Shown one piece after another: positions 34,426 through 45,859 of a DNA stretch of 64,000 nt. The stretch lies in the NCBI GenBank assembly GCA_013399305.1, contig VXAI01000244.1:302800-366799 (forward strand), written 5' to 3'. The stretch's first letter is position 1. Each line of letters starts with the position of its first letter. Origin of the DNA: Rostratula benghalensis. Lineage: Eukaryota; Chordata; Aves; Charadriiformes; Rostratulidae. Below the pieces are notes generated by a model, which was not told the DNA's origin, made no database searches, and saw only the letters and a program-made list of their open reading frames with translations. The translations under genes and the position numbers were made by a program.

Positions 34426-35740
34426 TGTGGAGCACAGGGTTATTCAGACCAAATTACAGGTGTACAGTGTTCCACAGAACAGTAGCCATCCTGGAAAATC
34501 AATAGGAAACCCTGTCCCCATCCAAAAGCTTTGGTGGCTCACAGACCAGGGGGTCGTTATGGCCCCCCAGGGACCTGGCTGAGTCCCTCAGGAGTGTGTC
34601 CCATGGGAAGCACCGGCTCTGAGCCCAGGCCAAGGTTAATTAGAGCTTCCCTGGGTGGAGCCCACGCTCAGCCGAGTCCCTGCTCCAGTGCCATCAGCCA
34701 TCGAGCCCCTCACCACGCGCAGGGAACAGATGGCAGGGATAATCTGTAATGGGCTGTCAGAGAAATCACAGTAATGAAGCAGCTGCACTGCACGTTTCTG
34801 CACTGGAGCGGGTGAAAGCAGAGTCTTCCATCGGTGCGGATGCGCTGTGTGTAGCAGGGAAGAAAATTGGTGTTGTTTAGTTTGGAGAATGATTTCTTCT
34901 GCTTCCCTTTAAGCCTCCATCTAGCTGATTTCTTGTCTCCCAAACTAAAAAGGAGTTGACATGTTTCAAAATTTCCATGACATCTCACCAGTTGAGAGCG
35001 TTAAGGCTGCTCAGGGTTTTCCAATGATCAGTGTCTCAGAGGGGCCAAGGAACGAACGAGGAGCAGGGACAACTTTGTCTCCAGGTTACAGAGGCATTTT
35101 CATGGTGGATGGTCTGGTTGAGAAAAGCCTGCAGGGGAAAGCAAGCAAACAAAGCAACCAAGTAATAATTTAATCAGAAAACCCTTAGCAGAGCTGTAAA
35201 CAAGAGAATACCTGACTCAGGGGACAGCACAGGGAAATGGCAGTGTGAGGAATTCGGAGGCAGATGCTGACAAAAGATGAAGATCCAGATGGCAAAGTCC
35301 TGAGAGACTGGCCAGGAGGGTGGAGATGGCTCTGGGTTAGCCAGAGAGCCCGATACCAAAGGAGAAGGCTCTTCACTCAAGAGCAGTCTAGACAGGACCC
35401 TGACGATGGTGTAAGAGGAGCATTTGTCAGCCCTTGGGACTGATAAACCTTGGGAATTGCACTTGCAGTCACAGGAGGGAGAAAGTCCCCAGGAATCTCA
35501 GGCAACTGAAGTGCCTTGGGTTGCTCTCGGGCAATGGGTGGCTGAACCTTTGCTCTGGTGGCCAAAGCAGGTGATTAAGAAGCCAGCAAGCCCAAATGTT
35601 ATCGTGGGAAGTCAGCATCCTCCTCCAGAGTTTGATTCTTTTCATCATCTGGGCAGAAGGAGTGGAACCAGCAAGCGGCTGCTCTGAGAGCGTCAAAATT
35701 AACCCCTCTCTCAGCCTCACAGGGACCTTTCTGATCTCAA
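34426..35740. other. Non-coding spacer, stop-poor in its second half
   Basis: From 35170 to 35740 the sequence is CpG-poor and purine-rich, with open frames on both strands (87 and 93 codons). No family or transposon was recognised. It could be the remnant of an old element too diverged to name. Confidence 0.45.
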
Positions 35741-36140
35741 ACTGAATCATAGAACAACAAGATTGTAATTAAAACAGCAGACAAACTAACCATAAATCAC
35801 AGCCTGTCAGGGTGTGATCTGCAGCAGCTGAAGAGATAACTGGAAATCGAGCCTGAGTGAAGTTCGCAGCAACAGGCAAAGACAATGGGTGAGGATCGTG
35901 CAGCAGACAGTGAATTATCTTTGCCATCTGCTTTTTGCTAACACCCATTTATAGAAGAAACTAACATTTGGAAACACTGAGTGCTGATTGTTGTGCCTGT
36001 GGAATAATTTTCCACTGGATACAATTAATCATTAAGCGATAGAAAGCTCATCCCGGCGATGCTCCAGCTGCAGCCACAGCACCTGACGAGATTTCCACGT
36101 TCAGCAGCAGAAAGTGTTTAAAGGCTCCATCCTAAAGCTC
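35740..36140. promoter_or_regulatory. AT-rich block, candidate regulatory DNA
   Basis: AT-rich, high-complexity sequence with TTGTAATTAAAAC, TGAATTATC, GGAATAATTTTCC (palindromic half) and ACAATTAATCATTAAGCG. No coding signal is present. Confidence 0.3.
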
Positions 36141-36429
36141 TATCACAAGTTCCAGGGTTCCTCACAAAAGCGGAGTGGGGGGCTGGGATGGTGATGTGAG
36201 CTCTGCCAGGAGGAGGGGAGCTACTGGGAAGTTTTAGGAGAAATACCTTGGTTTCTGCTGATGCATTTGGCTGATGTAGCTTGTCTTGAAATCAGGTTTT
36301 GAGTGGAAGCTTCCAGGGGTGGAGGCGGGCAGGGGGTGCAGTCCTCTCCACACACACATGGAGTGAGACAACCCCTGCTTTGAGCAGGAATAAGGCAGGC
36401 AGGTTTCAGGAGCAGCTAGCGGTAATCAC

Positions 36430-36447
36430 AATCAATTATAGTTGATT
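36430..36447. promoter_or_regulatory. AATCAA/TTGATT inverted repeat
   Basis: AATCAATTATAGTTGATT is a 6-bp inverted repeat around TTATAG. The ATCAATTA and GTTGAT parts resemble PBX/homeodomain sites. It is a small but tidy dyad in an AT-rich islet (36415-36545). Confidence 0.3.
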
Positions 36448-36544
36448 AAAAGCCTTGAGAATTCAATATATTGCAAAGAAAAACAAATAGCAACTCTGCA
36501 AAAAGGGTAATCAATAGCCAGCCAAGCAGCAAGCAATTAAAAGG

Positions 36545-37130
36545 GGGGAAATGTCCCCATTCTCCCTGCCATGTGTAATACCCTCCCCTCAGCTCCTCCG
36601 AACGAGCTCTTCCCAGCCCCGAGGCTCCCGTGGGGGGCGGTGGGATCCAGCCCCACGGCCACCATCCTGCCCCGGGCTGCAGGGGGTGAAGCTCCGGGCG
36701 TTTTACAGTTGCTTTTCTCTCTCTCTGAGCAACTAAAGGTGCTGGGCCCCTGCCCTGTGCCAAACCCCCTGCTCGTGCAAAAGGGGGTTTGTGGGATCCG
36801 AGGCAGTGGAAGCTCACCCAGCGCTGCAGGCGGCTGTCACCGCACACCAGCCCTCACGGGGGCTGCAGCAAGAGGGGTGGGAGCTCCTAGGTCTTTACAG
36901 CATAATTGGGGGTGGTGTTTAATTTATTTTACTGGAAAACCTTACCTTTCTGCTTTTTCCCAAATGGAAATACAGACAATAAAAGTAGATTGTTTGAGCC
37001 TCTGCTCAGCCTCGAGTCCTGGTGCTGGGGGTCCTGCCTTCAGAGGTGGCACAAAGTGCCCACAGACGGGTTCCTACCCAAAAACCTGGGCTGTCGTGCT
37101 GTGTTAATGGGGTAGAAAAGTTAATTCTCT
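36545..37130. other. Non-coding GC-rich spacer
   Basis: GC-rich, stop-poor DNA with a 178-codon plus-strand frame (36571-37107) overlapped by a 133-codon minus frame. Neither has protein-like content. No repeat family was recognised. Confidence 0.5.
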
Positions 37131-37480
37131 GGCACGAAGTGACAAAGAGAATTTTCTATGAAGAAAACTGAAAATGAACAAGACATTATACAAACCATTA
37201 AAAACTTGCCTTTTTTTGTTAGCAACAGCTTCTGGCAACATGAATAATTTGGAAGTGAAAATCATATTTTGAGACAGAGCAGGAGCCCTTGATCTGAAAC
37301 TAATTTGTTGTCAAAAAGAGTTAAGGGATTGTAAGTTGGGCTTTATCTCGAGCAGTATAGCACAATGTAAATACATACACCCGCTCGGCGTCCCCGCTCT
37401 GCCACAACCACTTTATGCTACTCTAAATCCTCTTTAAAATGGTGTGAAACCAACAAGGCAGGTCCAGCATATTTTCATAC
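37130..37480. promoter_or_regulatory. AT-rich block, candidate regulatory DNA
   Basis: AT-rich, non-repetitive sequence including GAATAATTTGG and CTAATTTGTTG. No coding signal is present. Confidence 0.25.
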
Positions 37481-37570
37481 CCCTTTAGTTCTGTTCAATC
37501 TGGTGAATAATCGCAGAGGCGACTCAAGGTGCTGTGGGAGAAGCACGAAGGCAGGTCCTAGCAGGGCTGT

Positions 37571-37640
37571 GGGTGGGTGGTGGAGGGGCACTGGGTTGTG
37601 TGGAGGGTGAGGGTGGGAGAGGAGGTCCTGCAGGATGGAG
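37571..37640 (+). other. G-rich tract with G-quadruplex motif
   Basis: G3-T-G3-(7 nt)-G4-CACT-G3 spans 37571-37595, and further G3 runs follow to about 37640. Loops are 1, 7 and 4 bases on the plus strand. Confidence 0.5.
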
Positions 37641-37829
37641 CCAGAGGGCAGGGGTGCCAAAGTGAGCGTTGTGTAGGTGACATTTTGCTTATCTTGCCCA
37701 TATAAACACCCCTGGTCGTGTGTTCCCCCGGTTGCTGTGGTTTCTGGGACTGATCCTGGTTTCTCGTGAAGGTGACAAATCCTGGCAGCAGTTCGACCTG
37801 CCCAGGAAATGAGCAGAGGAATTGACAAG

Positions 37830-38060
37830 GGGTGGTCAGGTTATTTACTGCCAACAATTTACCCAAATAATTCTGATATTATTATTCAATACATTATTTG
37901 TGGTCGCCTTTTTTTTCCTGTCATTAATTGTCCATCCATATAAACAGCGGTGTAATGCTCAATTAATGATTAATGGAATGATTGCCACCTTTCACCCTGG
38001 GCTGCAGATAAGTGAATGCAGCCCTTGTTCCCTTCTGGGATGAATATTGATTGCCCAGTG
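37830..38060. promoter_or_regulatory. Compact AT-rich block, candidate enhancer core
   Basis: A dense set of homeodomain-type cores: CAAATAATTCTG, ATATTATTATTC, CATTAATTGTCC, CAATTAATGATTAATGG. GC-rich DNA lies on both sides. The role is inferred. Confidence 0.3.
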
Positions 38061-39170
38061 AATCACCCGCATCTTTATGCACACGCAGCAAAGCTCCCGT
38101 TTGGCTGCGGTTTTTATGAAGGAAACCCTGGCTGTGGAAGAAGGGCTGGGGGGAAAACCTGCAATGTGTGTTTTCCCAAGCAGTGACTGTGACCAGCAAA
38201 GGCCAGGTTCTGGTCACACCTCCCTCTTCTCGTCACGTGCACCCCCTCTCAGGGCAGGGCAGCAGTGCCATGCTGGGCAGGGTGTGTAACCGCTGCCTGC
38301 TGGGGATGCTGATGGTCACGGGGTGTCCCCTCACCCTCAGCCAGGCGGCCGGGGTGCCATCGGGGCTAAAATTCTCCCTCTGGAGCAGACGGGGCATCTC
38401 CGTGGGAGTTACCTCAGAGGTGGTGCTCCAGCCTGGAGTGTCTCGGGATGGGGATGGGGGGGATGATGTGCTGCCTCACATCAGCCACAGCTTCGGGTCC
38501 GTGTCGGGGCCGTTTCATGTTTCCTGCTGAAGCTGCCTCTCCCCTCGCCTGCAGTCGCGCTGTCGGAGGAGCTCAGCCGGCGCTGGTGAAGTTGTGCTGC
38601 AGGAGGGGTTGGCTGTGGCTGTGAGGGCGTGTGGGGCGGCTGTCAGGTCCCCGGGTGTGCCCAGTAAGCAGGATCACACAGTAAAGACGTAATTATAAAA
38701 CCTAATGGTGTAAGACTATTGTGGTTTGTGGAAAATTGGTCGTTGACTGCGGGAGGATGAAAACCCAACATTGTTCCCTGACGCTTCCGCTCAGCCACAC
38801 TGAGCAAACACGTGCTGGAGAACACAGCAACGTTGCACGTTATTCACAGTGGCTGAACACGATGGGCTTTATTTCACCAGGCTCATTTCTCGTGGCTGCA
38901 GTCAGGTTGGGGGACACAGTGGCAGCCCAGATCACACCACAGTTATCTGCATGATTCCACAAAAATGTAGCTGTGATGAGCTGGGGGGCAGCGATGGGTG
39001 ACTGGGAAGTAACTGGAGGAGGCAGCAGGGTTTCCCCTTCCCCCTGCCCCAAGAGCAGCTCCCACCGCCCTTCCCAGTCAGAGATAAAGCAGAAACCCCC
39101 AGCATCAGCCAGGGCAACACGTGCCAGTGCTCCCAGTTAGCCTCCCAGAGCCAAGTTTGTATCCAATCAA
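38060..39170. other. Non-coding GC-rich spacer with weak CpG clustering
   Basis: CpG dinucleotides are denser than average between about 38340 and 38640, but the stretch is too short and interrupted to call an island. Open frames up to 120 codons overlap in several phases. No gene was recognised. Confidence 0.5.
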
Positions 39171-39800
39171 ACAAAGCCTTAATGAGAATTAGGTCACTTT
39201 TAATTAGCTGCAGTTAACATAGTAGGTTCCCCTCTCCCAAATACATCACTGCTGCTGATATTAACCGTGGGGTGGTCGTTCTCAGAGCAATTATCCTATC
39301 AAAACTGGTTGCTTTCATGGTTAATGATTTTCATACGAATGCATTAATTGCCCCTGGCTTACCCACCTTCTAATCAGCAAGGTGGGTATTAGTTTCTGGA
39401 AGTGATTGATTTCAAGGGACTTAGTGCTTAATTACATTTTAGCAAAGTCTGTTTTGAATCCTTAGAGAAGAGAGACATTTTCTGTTTGGCTTTGAACTTA
39501 TCATGTTGGAGGGATCCAAGTATCTAAATTATTCCATTCATTCTTAAGCACGCTCGTCACGAGATGGTGGAGTTTTGTCACGTCTGATTCATCTTTGCCC
39601 AGAAGAGCTCACCCCAATTGTAGCATTTGCATTAATAAGTAAGTTTGCTTTAAAAAATAATGATTACAATATATATATCTGCATGTCGGGGATGGATAGA
39701 GTGATCTCTCAAGATGTAATTTGTATATCAATCAGTTAACTCAATGGTTTGGGATGAAATGTGCTATATAAATGCAAGGCCATAATTTATCTTCTTTTAT
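39170..39800. promoter_or_regulatory. AT-rich block, strong candidate conserved non-coding element
   Basis: More than 600 bp of high-complexity AT-rich DNA. It holds TTTTAATTAGCTG, GGTTAATGATT, GCATTAATTGCC, a perfect hairpin at 39360-39388, TGCTTAATTAC, a POU octamer ATTTGCAT at 39625-39632 followed by AATAAG, and TCAATCAGTTAACTC. No repeat or credible reading frame occurs. It is the most enhancer-like stretch in the window. Confidence 0.45.
39360..39388. other. Perfect 10-bp inverted repeat (hairpin)
   Basis: TACCCACCTT and AAGGTGGGTA flank a 9-base loop CTAATCAGC with no mismatch. The arms carry CACCT/AGGTG (ZEB/SNAI-type E-box halves) and the loop a TAATCA homeodomain-type core. It could be a dyad-symmetric protein site or a structured RNA if transcribed. 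Confidence 0.7.
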
Positions 39801-42530
39801 CTCATAATTGCACCTTTATTGCCCACTCTCGCTCACCAGGAACAGGAGCCAGGGGCCGGGGCAGGACGAGTGTCCTCCTCGAGCAGCTCCTGTCCCTGGC
39901 AGCGCTCCTCTCGGTGCCCTCAGAGGATGTTGCAGAAACCTCACGTGGCTGGGTCTGGAATAATCAGCTGCCAGACACTTTCAGTTTGCTTCCTCCACCT
40001 TGATTACGTGGAGATGGGATTAAACCCAGGGGTACCATGTTATCCTACCGCAGGTTTAAAACTAAAAAAAAAAAAAAGGCACCATTATAACAATACAGGA
40101 GAGTCTGTATAACCCCACAGACTCAGTAGGCCTTTGGTAGCTGTTTCCTCTGCATGGCTTGGACTCAGTTCTTTCCCTACTTTTTGCCACTTTCTAATTG
40201 TATTGACAATTCCTGCTGTGCCTGTATTGTCAGCGTGGTGCAAGAAAGGACAAATAATATTTCCCTGGTTGGTCATTGCTGCAAATCCAGATGAAATCTG
40301 GTGTAAAAAATAGATAACTTGGTGTAAATGAGAATTGATAGAAGCCTTTCAGGACCCTCAGATGAGAGATGGCACATAAGGGGATTTCTCCAAAGAAACT
40401 CCTTACTGCCACAAGGACACAGAAGCCTAGCTGTGATCTTGCTCTCTCCCATGCTCCTCTTTCCCACCCTAGGGATCTGTTGTGCCTGATGGGAAAAGGC
40501 TGACAGAGGGTGACGTTCTGGGGCCATCTCTGGGCTTCCCCTGCCCACCACTTGCCCACCAGGAGAGGGCTGTGCTCTGCGGTGTCCTTAGGACATCCCT
40601 ACAAAGAGCTGCCTGCAGGGACTTTGCAGGGGCAGCAGCTCCCTCTGATCGGCCGGGGTCGGTCTCCAATTCCCCTTCCTGCATCTGAAATTCACTTCTG
40701 GTACCATTAGAAATACTTTGGTATTATCTGCCTGCAACCCCAAAGCAAGAGATCTACTGCTAACATGTTGATTTCTAATGATGGGAGTAGTTTGTGGGAG
40801 AGGGAAAGGGAAATGGGAGGAAGAAAACCATTATAAGGCTCTTGTTTACAGCCTTTAGGAATTTCTTTGCAGTCAGGGCCTTTTATGAGAGAGAAGTACA
40901 GACAGATCTCTCTGTTCCTGTCATATTTTTGCCATGGGCTTATTATTTCTTCTTAGAAACGGTCTCATTAATCAAATGTTCTGGGAATGCATGTGATCAG
41001 AGGTATCAAAATCACTAATCATCATTAAGAAGCAATGAAAATTCATTTTTGCCTGCAGTGTGATAGACCTTACAGCAGAAGACGTTTTCCCCATCCTCTT
41101 CCCAGCTCTAATCCCAACCCTGGCAGTGACATGGGCACCCATGGGCTCCAGGAGAGGGTTGTCAGTTCCAAAGGTGAAGTCTAAGGGAAGCGTGTCCTGA
41201 GGAGGGCTGCCCCCCGAGACACAACCCAAGTTTGAAATAATGTGCAAATCTCCCTGCAGAGAGACAGCTCTTTGGGGTTAGCTGCTGTGCCCCCATTCAG
41301 TGCGCCTTGGGGAGCTCTCGGGGGGCTGCCAGGCTGACCCAGCCATGGTGAGGGGTGTTTGAAGCTCAGAGCATCATCCTTGGTGACCCTCCCCAGCCCA
41401 GATGTCACCACAGCTGCCTTCACCCGCTCTGCCCTGCCCAAGCCAGGGCACAGTCGAGAGCTGAGACCTGGTCTGAGCCAGCAGAGCCGAAGGGGCTGGT
41501 CCCCTGGGGACACCAGGGGGTGGCTGGAGGCTGACAGCGTTGGCAAGAAACCCTGTGGAAGGGGAAGGGCTGGAGAAAGAAGGTTTTGTACTTGCAAAAT
41601 GATAAAACTTTGATAACATCAAGGTGACTCCAGTGACAGACAGGCAGCTCAGAGGAATGTATAAAACATCAAAAGGCACGGAGCAGGGAGCAGCGCCTGC
41701 TCCAAAGACAGCGGCCGGTGCAGCCCGACGTGGGGAGAGGATCCCAGCAGAGAGCCTTCCTGTGAGACCCTGTGTTCAGCCCCGCTCCCACATGTGCAAT
41801 GAGCCAGAGGGACATGCAATGGGCTGCAGAGACCTGTGCATCACCAAAGTTAAACATAGACATGATAAATTAACAGAGGGTATGCTGAAAGTGGGATTAA
41901 AAAAACCCAACATTTTGCAGTTGGCTACAGGGAGAAAGAAAAAACTCCAACCCCAACATGAGGAGATTTTGAAATTATGATGAAGATAGAAAGGTTGTAT
42001 TGGGAATTCAGTTTTTGTAGTTCATTATATGAGGTGTTAAATTGTTTTATTTGTATTTATAGCTTAACTATGCAGGGGGTTATCTTAGATGAGGGGGGTA
42101 TGCAGGGTGCTGCAAGAGAGACCTTCACAGATGCATTTGCTTCTGGAAGAGCCAAACTCCTCCCGTCAGGGGAGATGGAGCCTGAGCCTTATCTCCACTT
42201 CAGCCCTCGCTCAGTGGGAGACTTGAGTCCTCTTGACCTCAATCGCTTAAAAAAAAATAAATCAGTGGGAGCTGAGAACGCGCTCGTGGCTGCCGTGCCC
42301 TTAAAGGTGCTTGAGGGTTATTCCAAGCTCATCCTCTGGCCCCGTGGAAGGGACAGCAGCGATGTCAAGAGCCCCCAGCCCCGCCAAGGGCAGGGTTCTC
42401 TCAACCCCACTGATGACTGCAGCTCGTTAGCAGCGGGGGCAGAGGCAGCATTAATGCAGAAGAGCTCGGGCACTGCTCAGCAGCAGCGGGAGCAGCCAGG
42501 AGCTTGGTACAGGACGAAGCACCCTCTGGC
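39800..42530. other. Non-coding mixed stretch
   Basis: It contains an A-run at about 40062-40076, AT-rich islets at 40690-40780 and 40980-41050, and GC-rich DNA at 41250-41560 with a CTCF-like string at 41508. A 186-codon plus-strand frame at 41977-42537 spans both AT- and GC-rich DNA and contains an unremarkable peptide. It lacks convincing splice borders. No transposon was recognised. Confidence 0.45.
41508..41527 (+). promoter_or_regulatory. CTCF-like motif candidate
   Basis: GACACCAGGGGGTGGCTGG resembles the CTCF core CCACCAGGGGGCGC with T for C after the G-run. It is the best CTCF-like string I noticed. Match by eye only. Confidence 0.25.
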
Positions 42531-42990
42531 ACTATAATTATGCATTTGACTTTTCTGGAATTACCAGCTAATTTATTCCTTCTGACTCGGGCAATTCTTT
42601 TCAATCAGCTGTAAATATTACTGATTCATCTGGCTTTCATTTCTGTGTCATTAAACAGGAGAAGGTCCCAGATAAGCAAGTGGGTGTAGTAAGAATCTCA
42701 TTATTAGTCAATGCTAATTAATGTCCACTTAAACTAATTATTAACTGGGTTTAATAATTTGTAATTCTGATCTCAGTAAATAACCAGAAATGATTACAGG
42801 GAATGCTTGGCCAAGAGCACAATTAACCATTTGTTGAGCAGCTCCTTTTGTGAATTGTGTGGCAGTGGGTGGCACCCTGGCACCGGCCGTAAGGAGCACT
42901 TTGTTCCTCTGCATCTACCTGTAGATGGGAATATTATTAGAGTGTTATTAAATCTCAGTTACAGGTTTAACTGGGCAGTTTAGAACACTG
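42530..42990. promoter_or_regulatory. AT-rich block, strong candidate conserved non-coding element
   Basis: High-complexity AT-rich DNA with many homeodomain-type cores between 42690 and 42840: TCATTATTAGTC, TGCTAATTAATG, AACTAATTATTAAC, TTTAATAATTTG. No repeat or coding signal is present. A regulatory role is inferred. Confidence 0.4.
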
Positions 42991-43489
42991 CTGTGTATTT
43001 ACAGGACAGATTCTCAGTGCTCTGCCTGGAGCAGCCACAGCCCTGCGGGAGGTGACAAACTTCAGCACAAGGGGGTGGCTTTGGGCTGCTCCCAACGAGT
43101 CCACCAGAGACAGCCCAGGGTGGAAGGTGTTTCCAGCTGAGGCAGTGTGGGGTCTCTGAACGCTTTCTAAAGAAGTCAGGATACAATTTTTTAATATTTT
43201 TTTCCTTTGCAAAAACAAGGACCAGCTGTGTCCTGTCAGGTTCTTGCATCCTGCAGGAATCCTCAGGGCTGGCGGGAGCAGGATCCTCCTCTGCGCCTCC
43301 CCACGGAGAGCAGCTTCCCTTGGAGGTGCTGTTCAGAAGAACAGATCTGCCCAGGCAGGACTGAACCTGCGTTTCCAGAGCAGCCAGAGGGTTTCAGTGA
43401 AGTGCAGAGGCTCCGTCACAGGCCAGGGAGGACATTCCAGTGGAGAGATTATCTGCAGAGCAGCCATTTAGAGCACATAATAGGGAATT

Positions 43490-43770
43490 AGGAAGCTTTC
43501 ATCAGCGGAGTGGGGATGAGGAATAAGCGTGTACCTAATCTCCAGGCAGAAAGATTTTACAGTGAGCATTTCTCTTTCTGTTGGTGTGATTGTTGAAAAT
43601 ACACATTATGCAAAGATAAAAAATTTCATTAAAATGCAATTATTTCGGCGATATAAGTTTATGGCTATATAAGTACATTAAAAGACCAACTTTGTAGGTC
43701 TTTATGTGCTTAATAAAACTGAATAATTTGCCAGAAAAAATCTTTGGTGGCAGTAGGAAGTGAATTTTGT
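43490..43770. promoter_or_regulatory. AT-rich block, candidate regulatory DNA
   Basis: AT-rich, non-repetitive sequence with a CGGCGATATAAG string, TGCAATTATTTCG and GCTTAATAAAAC. No coding signal is seen. Confidence 0.3.
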
Positions 43771-45810
43771 GTCTCTATTTGACTTCAAGCATACGCCAGG
43801 TGTGTAAGGAAGAAAGGCTACCGTATTTCAAACCACATCTCCATATTGGGCAGTCTGGGGAGGACTGAGGAAGGTGGCTGATGCTCCCAATTGTAATTCT
43901 TTATCCCATTTTTTGCCTAATGAGGAAACTGGACAGACATAGACCTCCCTTGGTCCACCCTGTGTCATGGGGTCTGTTCCAGAGGGGTTTGGGGCATCCA
44001 CATCGAGACGTGGAGACCTGATGGGCTTCCAGCACAACAGCTTCATGTCCAGGGGGGCTGCAAGGTTTCAGTAGCGGTCCATCATTTAACAGAGAGTGGG
44101 ATTTCCAAGAGAAAGCTAACCCAGAAGAAATAAGTACATTGTGGTGAGGCTACAGCTTCGTGTTCATCCGTGTATGAAAAGGCAATTATATCGCAGTCAC
44201 GTTGCCCCAGTCTACAGAACCTGCAATTCTCCATCATTAATAGAGATTACACTGTGTTGCCTGGTTGTGGTTTAGAGTGTAACACCTATCCCGGTGTTTG
44301 TTTCTGCATACAAACGTGTGTAAATATTAGGATCTGTTTCTTTGCAGACAACCAGAGAAAGAGACAAATGAAAAATGATGGAAAAGTAAAGGAGCGTCAG
44401 CGCGGTGAGTGCTGCAAGAATCCTGAAAAAATGCACTACTCTTTACATGGAAATGGGATAAAAATCTGCACAATCAAACCTGCACCTCCCTACCACCGCG
44501 CTCGTGCTCCATTTTAATCCTTTTTCATCCTCCTCCTCCCAGGATGAAAGGGAAGAGAAAGCTCTCTAATCGGCTCCATTTGTTCCCGGTGGAAGTCGCT
44601 CACACGCGACCCCGTTTCTCTGCCAGCCCCTGTCTCGCCATCAGAGCAGGCACTAAAAGCCTTGTAGCACAATAGAAAACATTCATTGCAAAATCCAAAT
44701 GCTCCTTGAAATGCTGAGAGGTGCTTAACAATCTGAAGCAGACATCGTGCTTCTGGCAACCGGCCCCGTTGTGGCTCCTCCTCATCCTCCCGTGGTGAGA
44801 CCCCTCAGGACCCTTCCCCCCTGAGTGCAGTAAAGTTTCAACGGCGGATGCTGAACAAGGGCACCCTTCTGCCAAAAACCCAAATGGGAATTTTGTTGAG
44901 TTTAGTCCTTTCTTACTTTCCCCAGTCTTTTCATTTCTCCAAGACCCTGGTGGGTGGATGGAGCAGGCTCAGACCTGGCCAGGCCTGTCCTGTGTCCCCC
45001 CGGGGTCTCCCCGTGCCTCGTCCTGCAGCCCCCTTGGGCTCCATCTCTGCAGAGAGCGGTGAGACCCGTGTGGCCCCGTGCTGCAGGATGATATATCAGA
45101 TGTCCTGAACCCTAGGGATTGGAGGACTTGATGGTAAACCAGATTATTAGTTAAACATCACTGTGTTTGTGCTTGAATAATTGCTGTACCTGAAACCCTC
45201 TTCAATCAGCCTCCTCTGCTGGAAATGCCGTGCATCATAAATAAGGGGTTTTAGCCCAGCTCTTCTGCAGCTGCCCCTGGAGACAGCCGAAGGAATCAAT
45301 AATGAATTTAAGACCTGGCAGATCTCAGGCTGCTTGAGCTCCTGATGCCAGAAGCCCCCTCACCCTGACATGGGACAGGAGGACAGGCGAACGCCAGCAA
45401 AAATGTTGTTTCCATGTTCATTTAACTTGAGGATAAAAGGTATGAAAGGCTGAGCTTAATGTCCTGCTTCTCACATCCACCCTTGCGGGTACATAGGAGG
45501 TGCAGACTGCATATATTCTTTGCAAATTATGAATATTTTGGCTGGTGGAAGAGAAATGTGCTCTGATGAAGCAGATGCCTGTGGGGACACAGCGAGGACT
45601 GCACTTTCCGTGTGTCAGGTGGGGCTGGGCACCAGAAACACCACATTTCAAGGGCTCGGGAGCTCGGGCAGGCATTAGGAGTGTATTCAGCTTCATCTCC
45701 ATAAGCAGAGTGGCTTGTTCTTCAGGAAATCTCTTTGGGCTTGAGTGGATGAGACCAAATACATGTATGTGAGGGCATGGAAATGCTGAAGCAGTTGTAG
45801 TTAATGGCAC
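43770..45810. other. Non-coding mixed stretch around the candidate micro-exon
   Basis: Mixed composition. The frame around 44170-44517 stays open through the candidate micro-exon, but its flanks are not protein-like. No transposon or RNA gene was recognised. Confidence 0.5.
44348..44404 (+). other. Possible 57-nt micro-exon encoding a basic peptide
   Basis: The acceptor GATCTGTTTCTTTGCAG ends at 44347, and the donor GCG|GTGAGTGC follows 44404. Both match consensus well. The 57-nt interval (19 codons, frame-preserving) is open in one frame only. It starts with two bases completing a codon, then reads NQRKRQMKNDGKVKERQR and ends on the first base of a codon. The exon is purine-rich, as many short exons are. 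Its size, phase symmetry and strong charge fit an alternative cassette exon. No family is recognised, and coincidence is possible. Confidence 0.25.
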
Positions 45811-45819
45811 AGGAGCGTC

Positions 45820-45858
45820 GGTCTGTCTGTCTGTCTGTGTCTGTGTGCACGCACACAC
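45820..45858. repeat. (TCTG)n/(TG)n microsatellite
   Basis: Tandem GTCT/TCTG units are followed by TGTGTG and a short ACACAC stretch. It is seen directly and probably length-variable. Confidence 0.85.
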
Positions 45859-45859
45859 A

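Noticed and set aside
38340..38640. CpG island
   Set aside because: CpGs are only mildly enriched and the stretch is short; no promoter or exon follows.
40062..40076. A-run as a retroposon tail
   Set aside because: No element body or target-site duplication was recognisable on either side.
41977..42537. 186-codon plus-strand open frame
   Set aside because: It spans AT-rich and GC-rich DNA, has no splice borders and no family resemblance. The right end abuts a candidate non-coding element.
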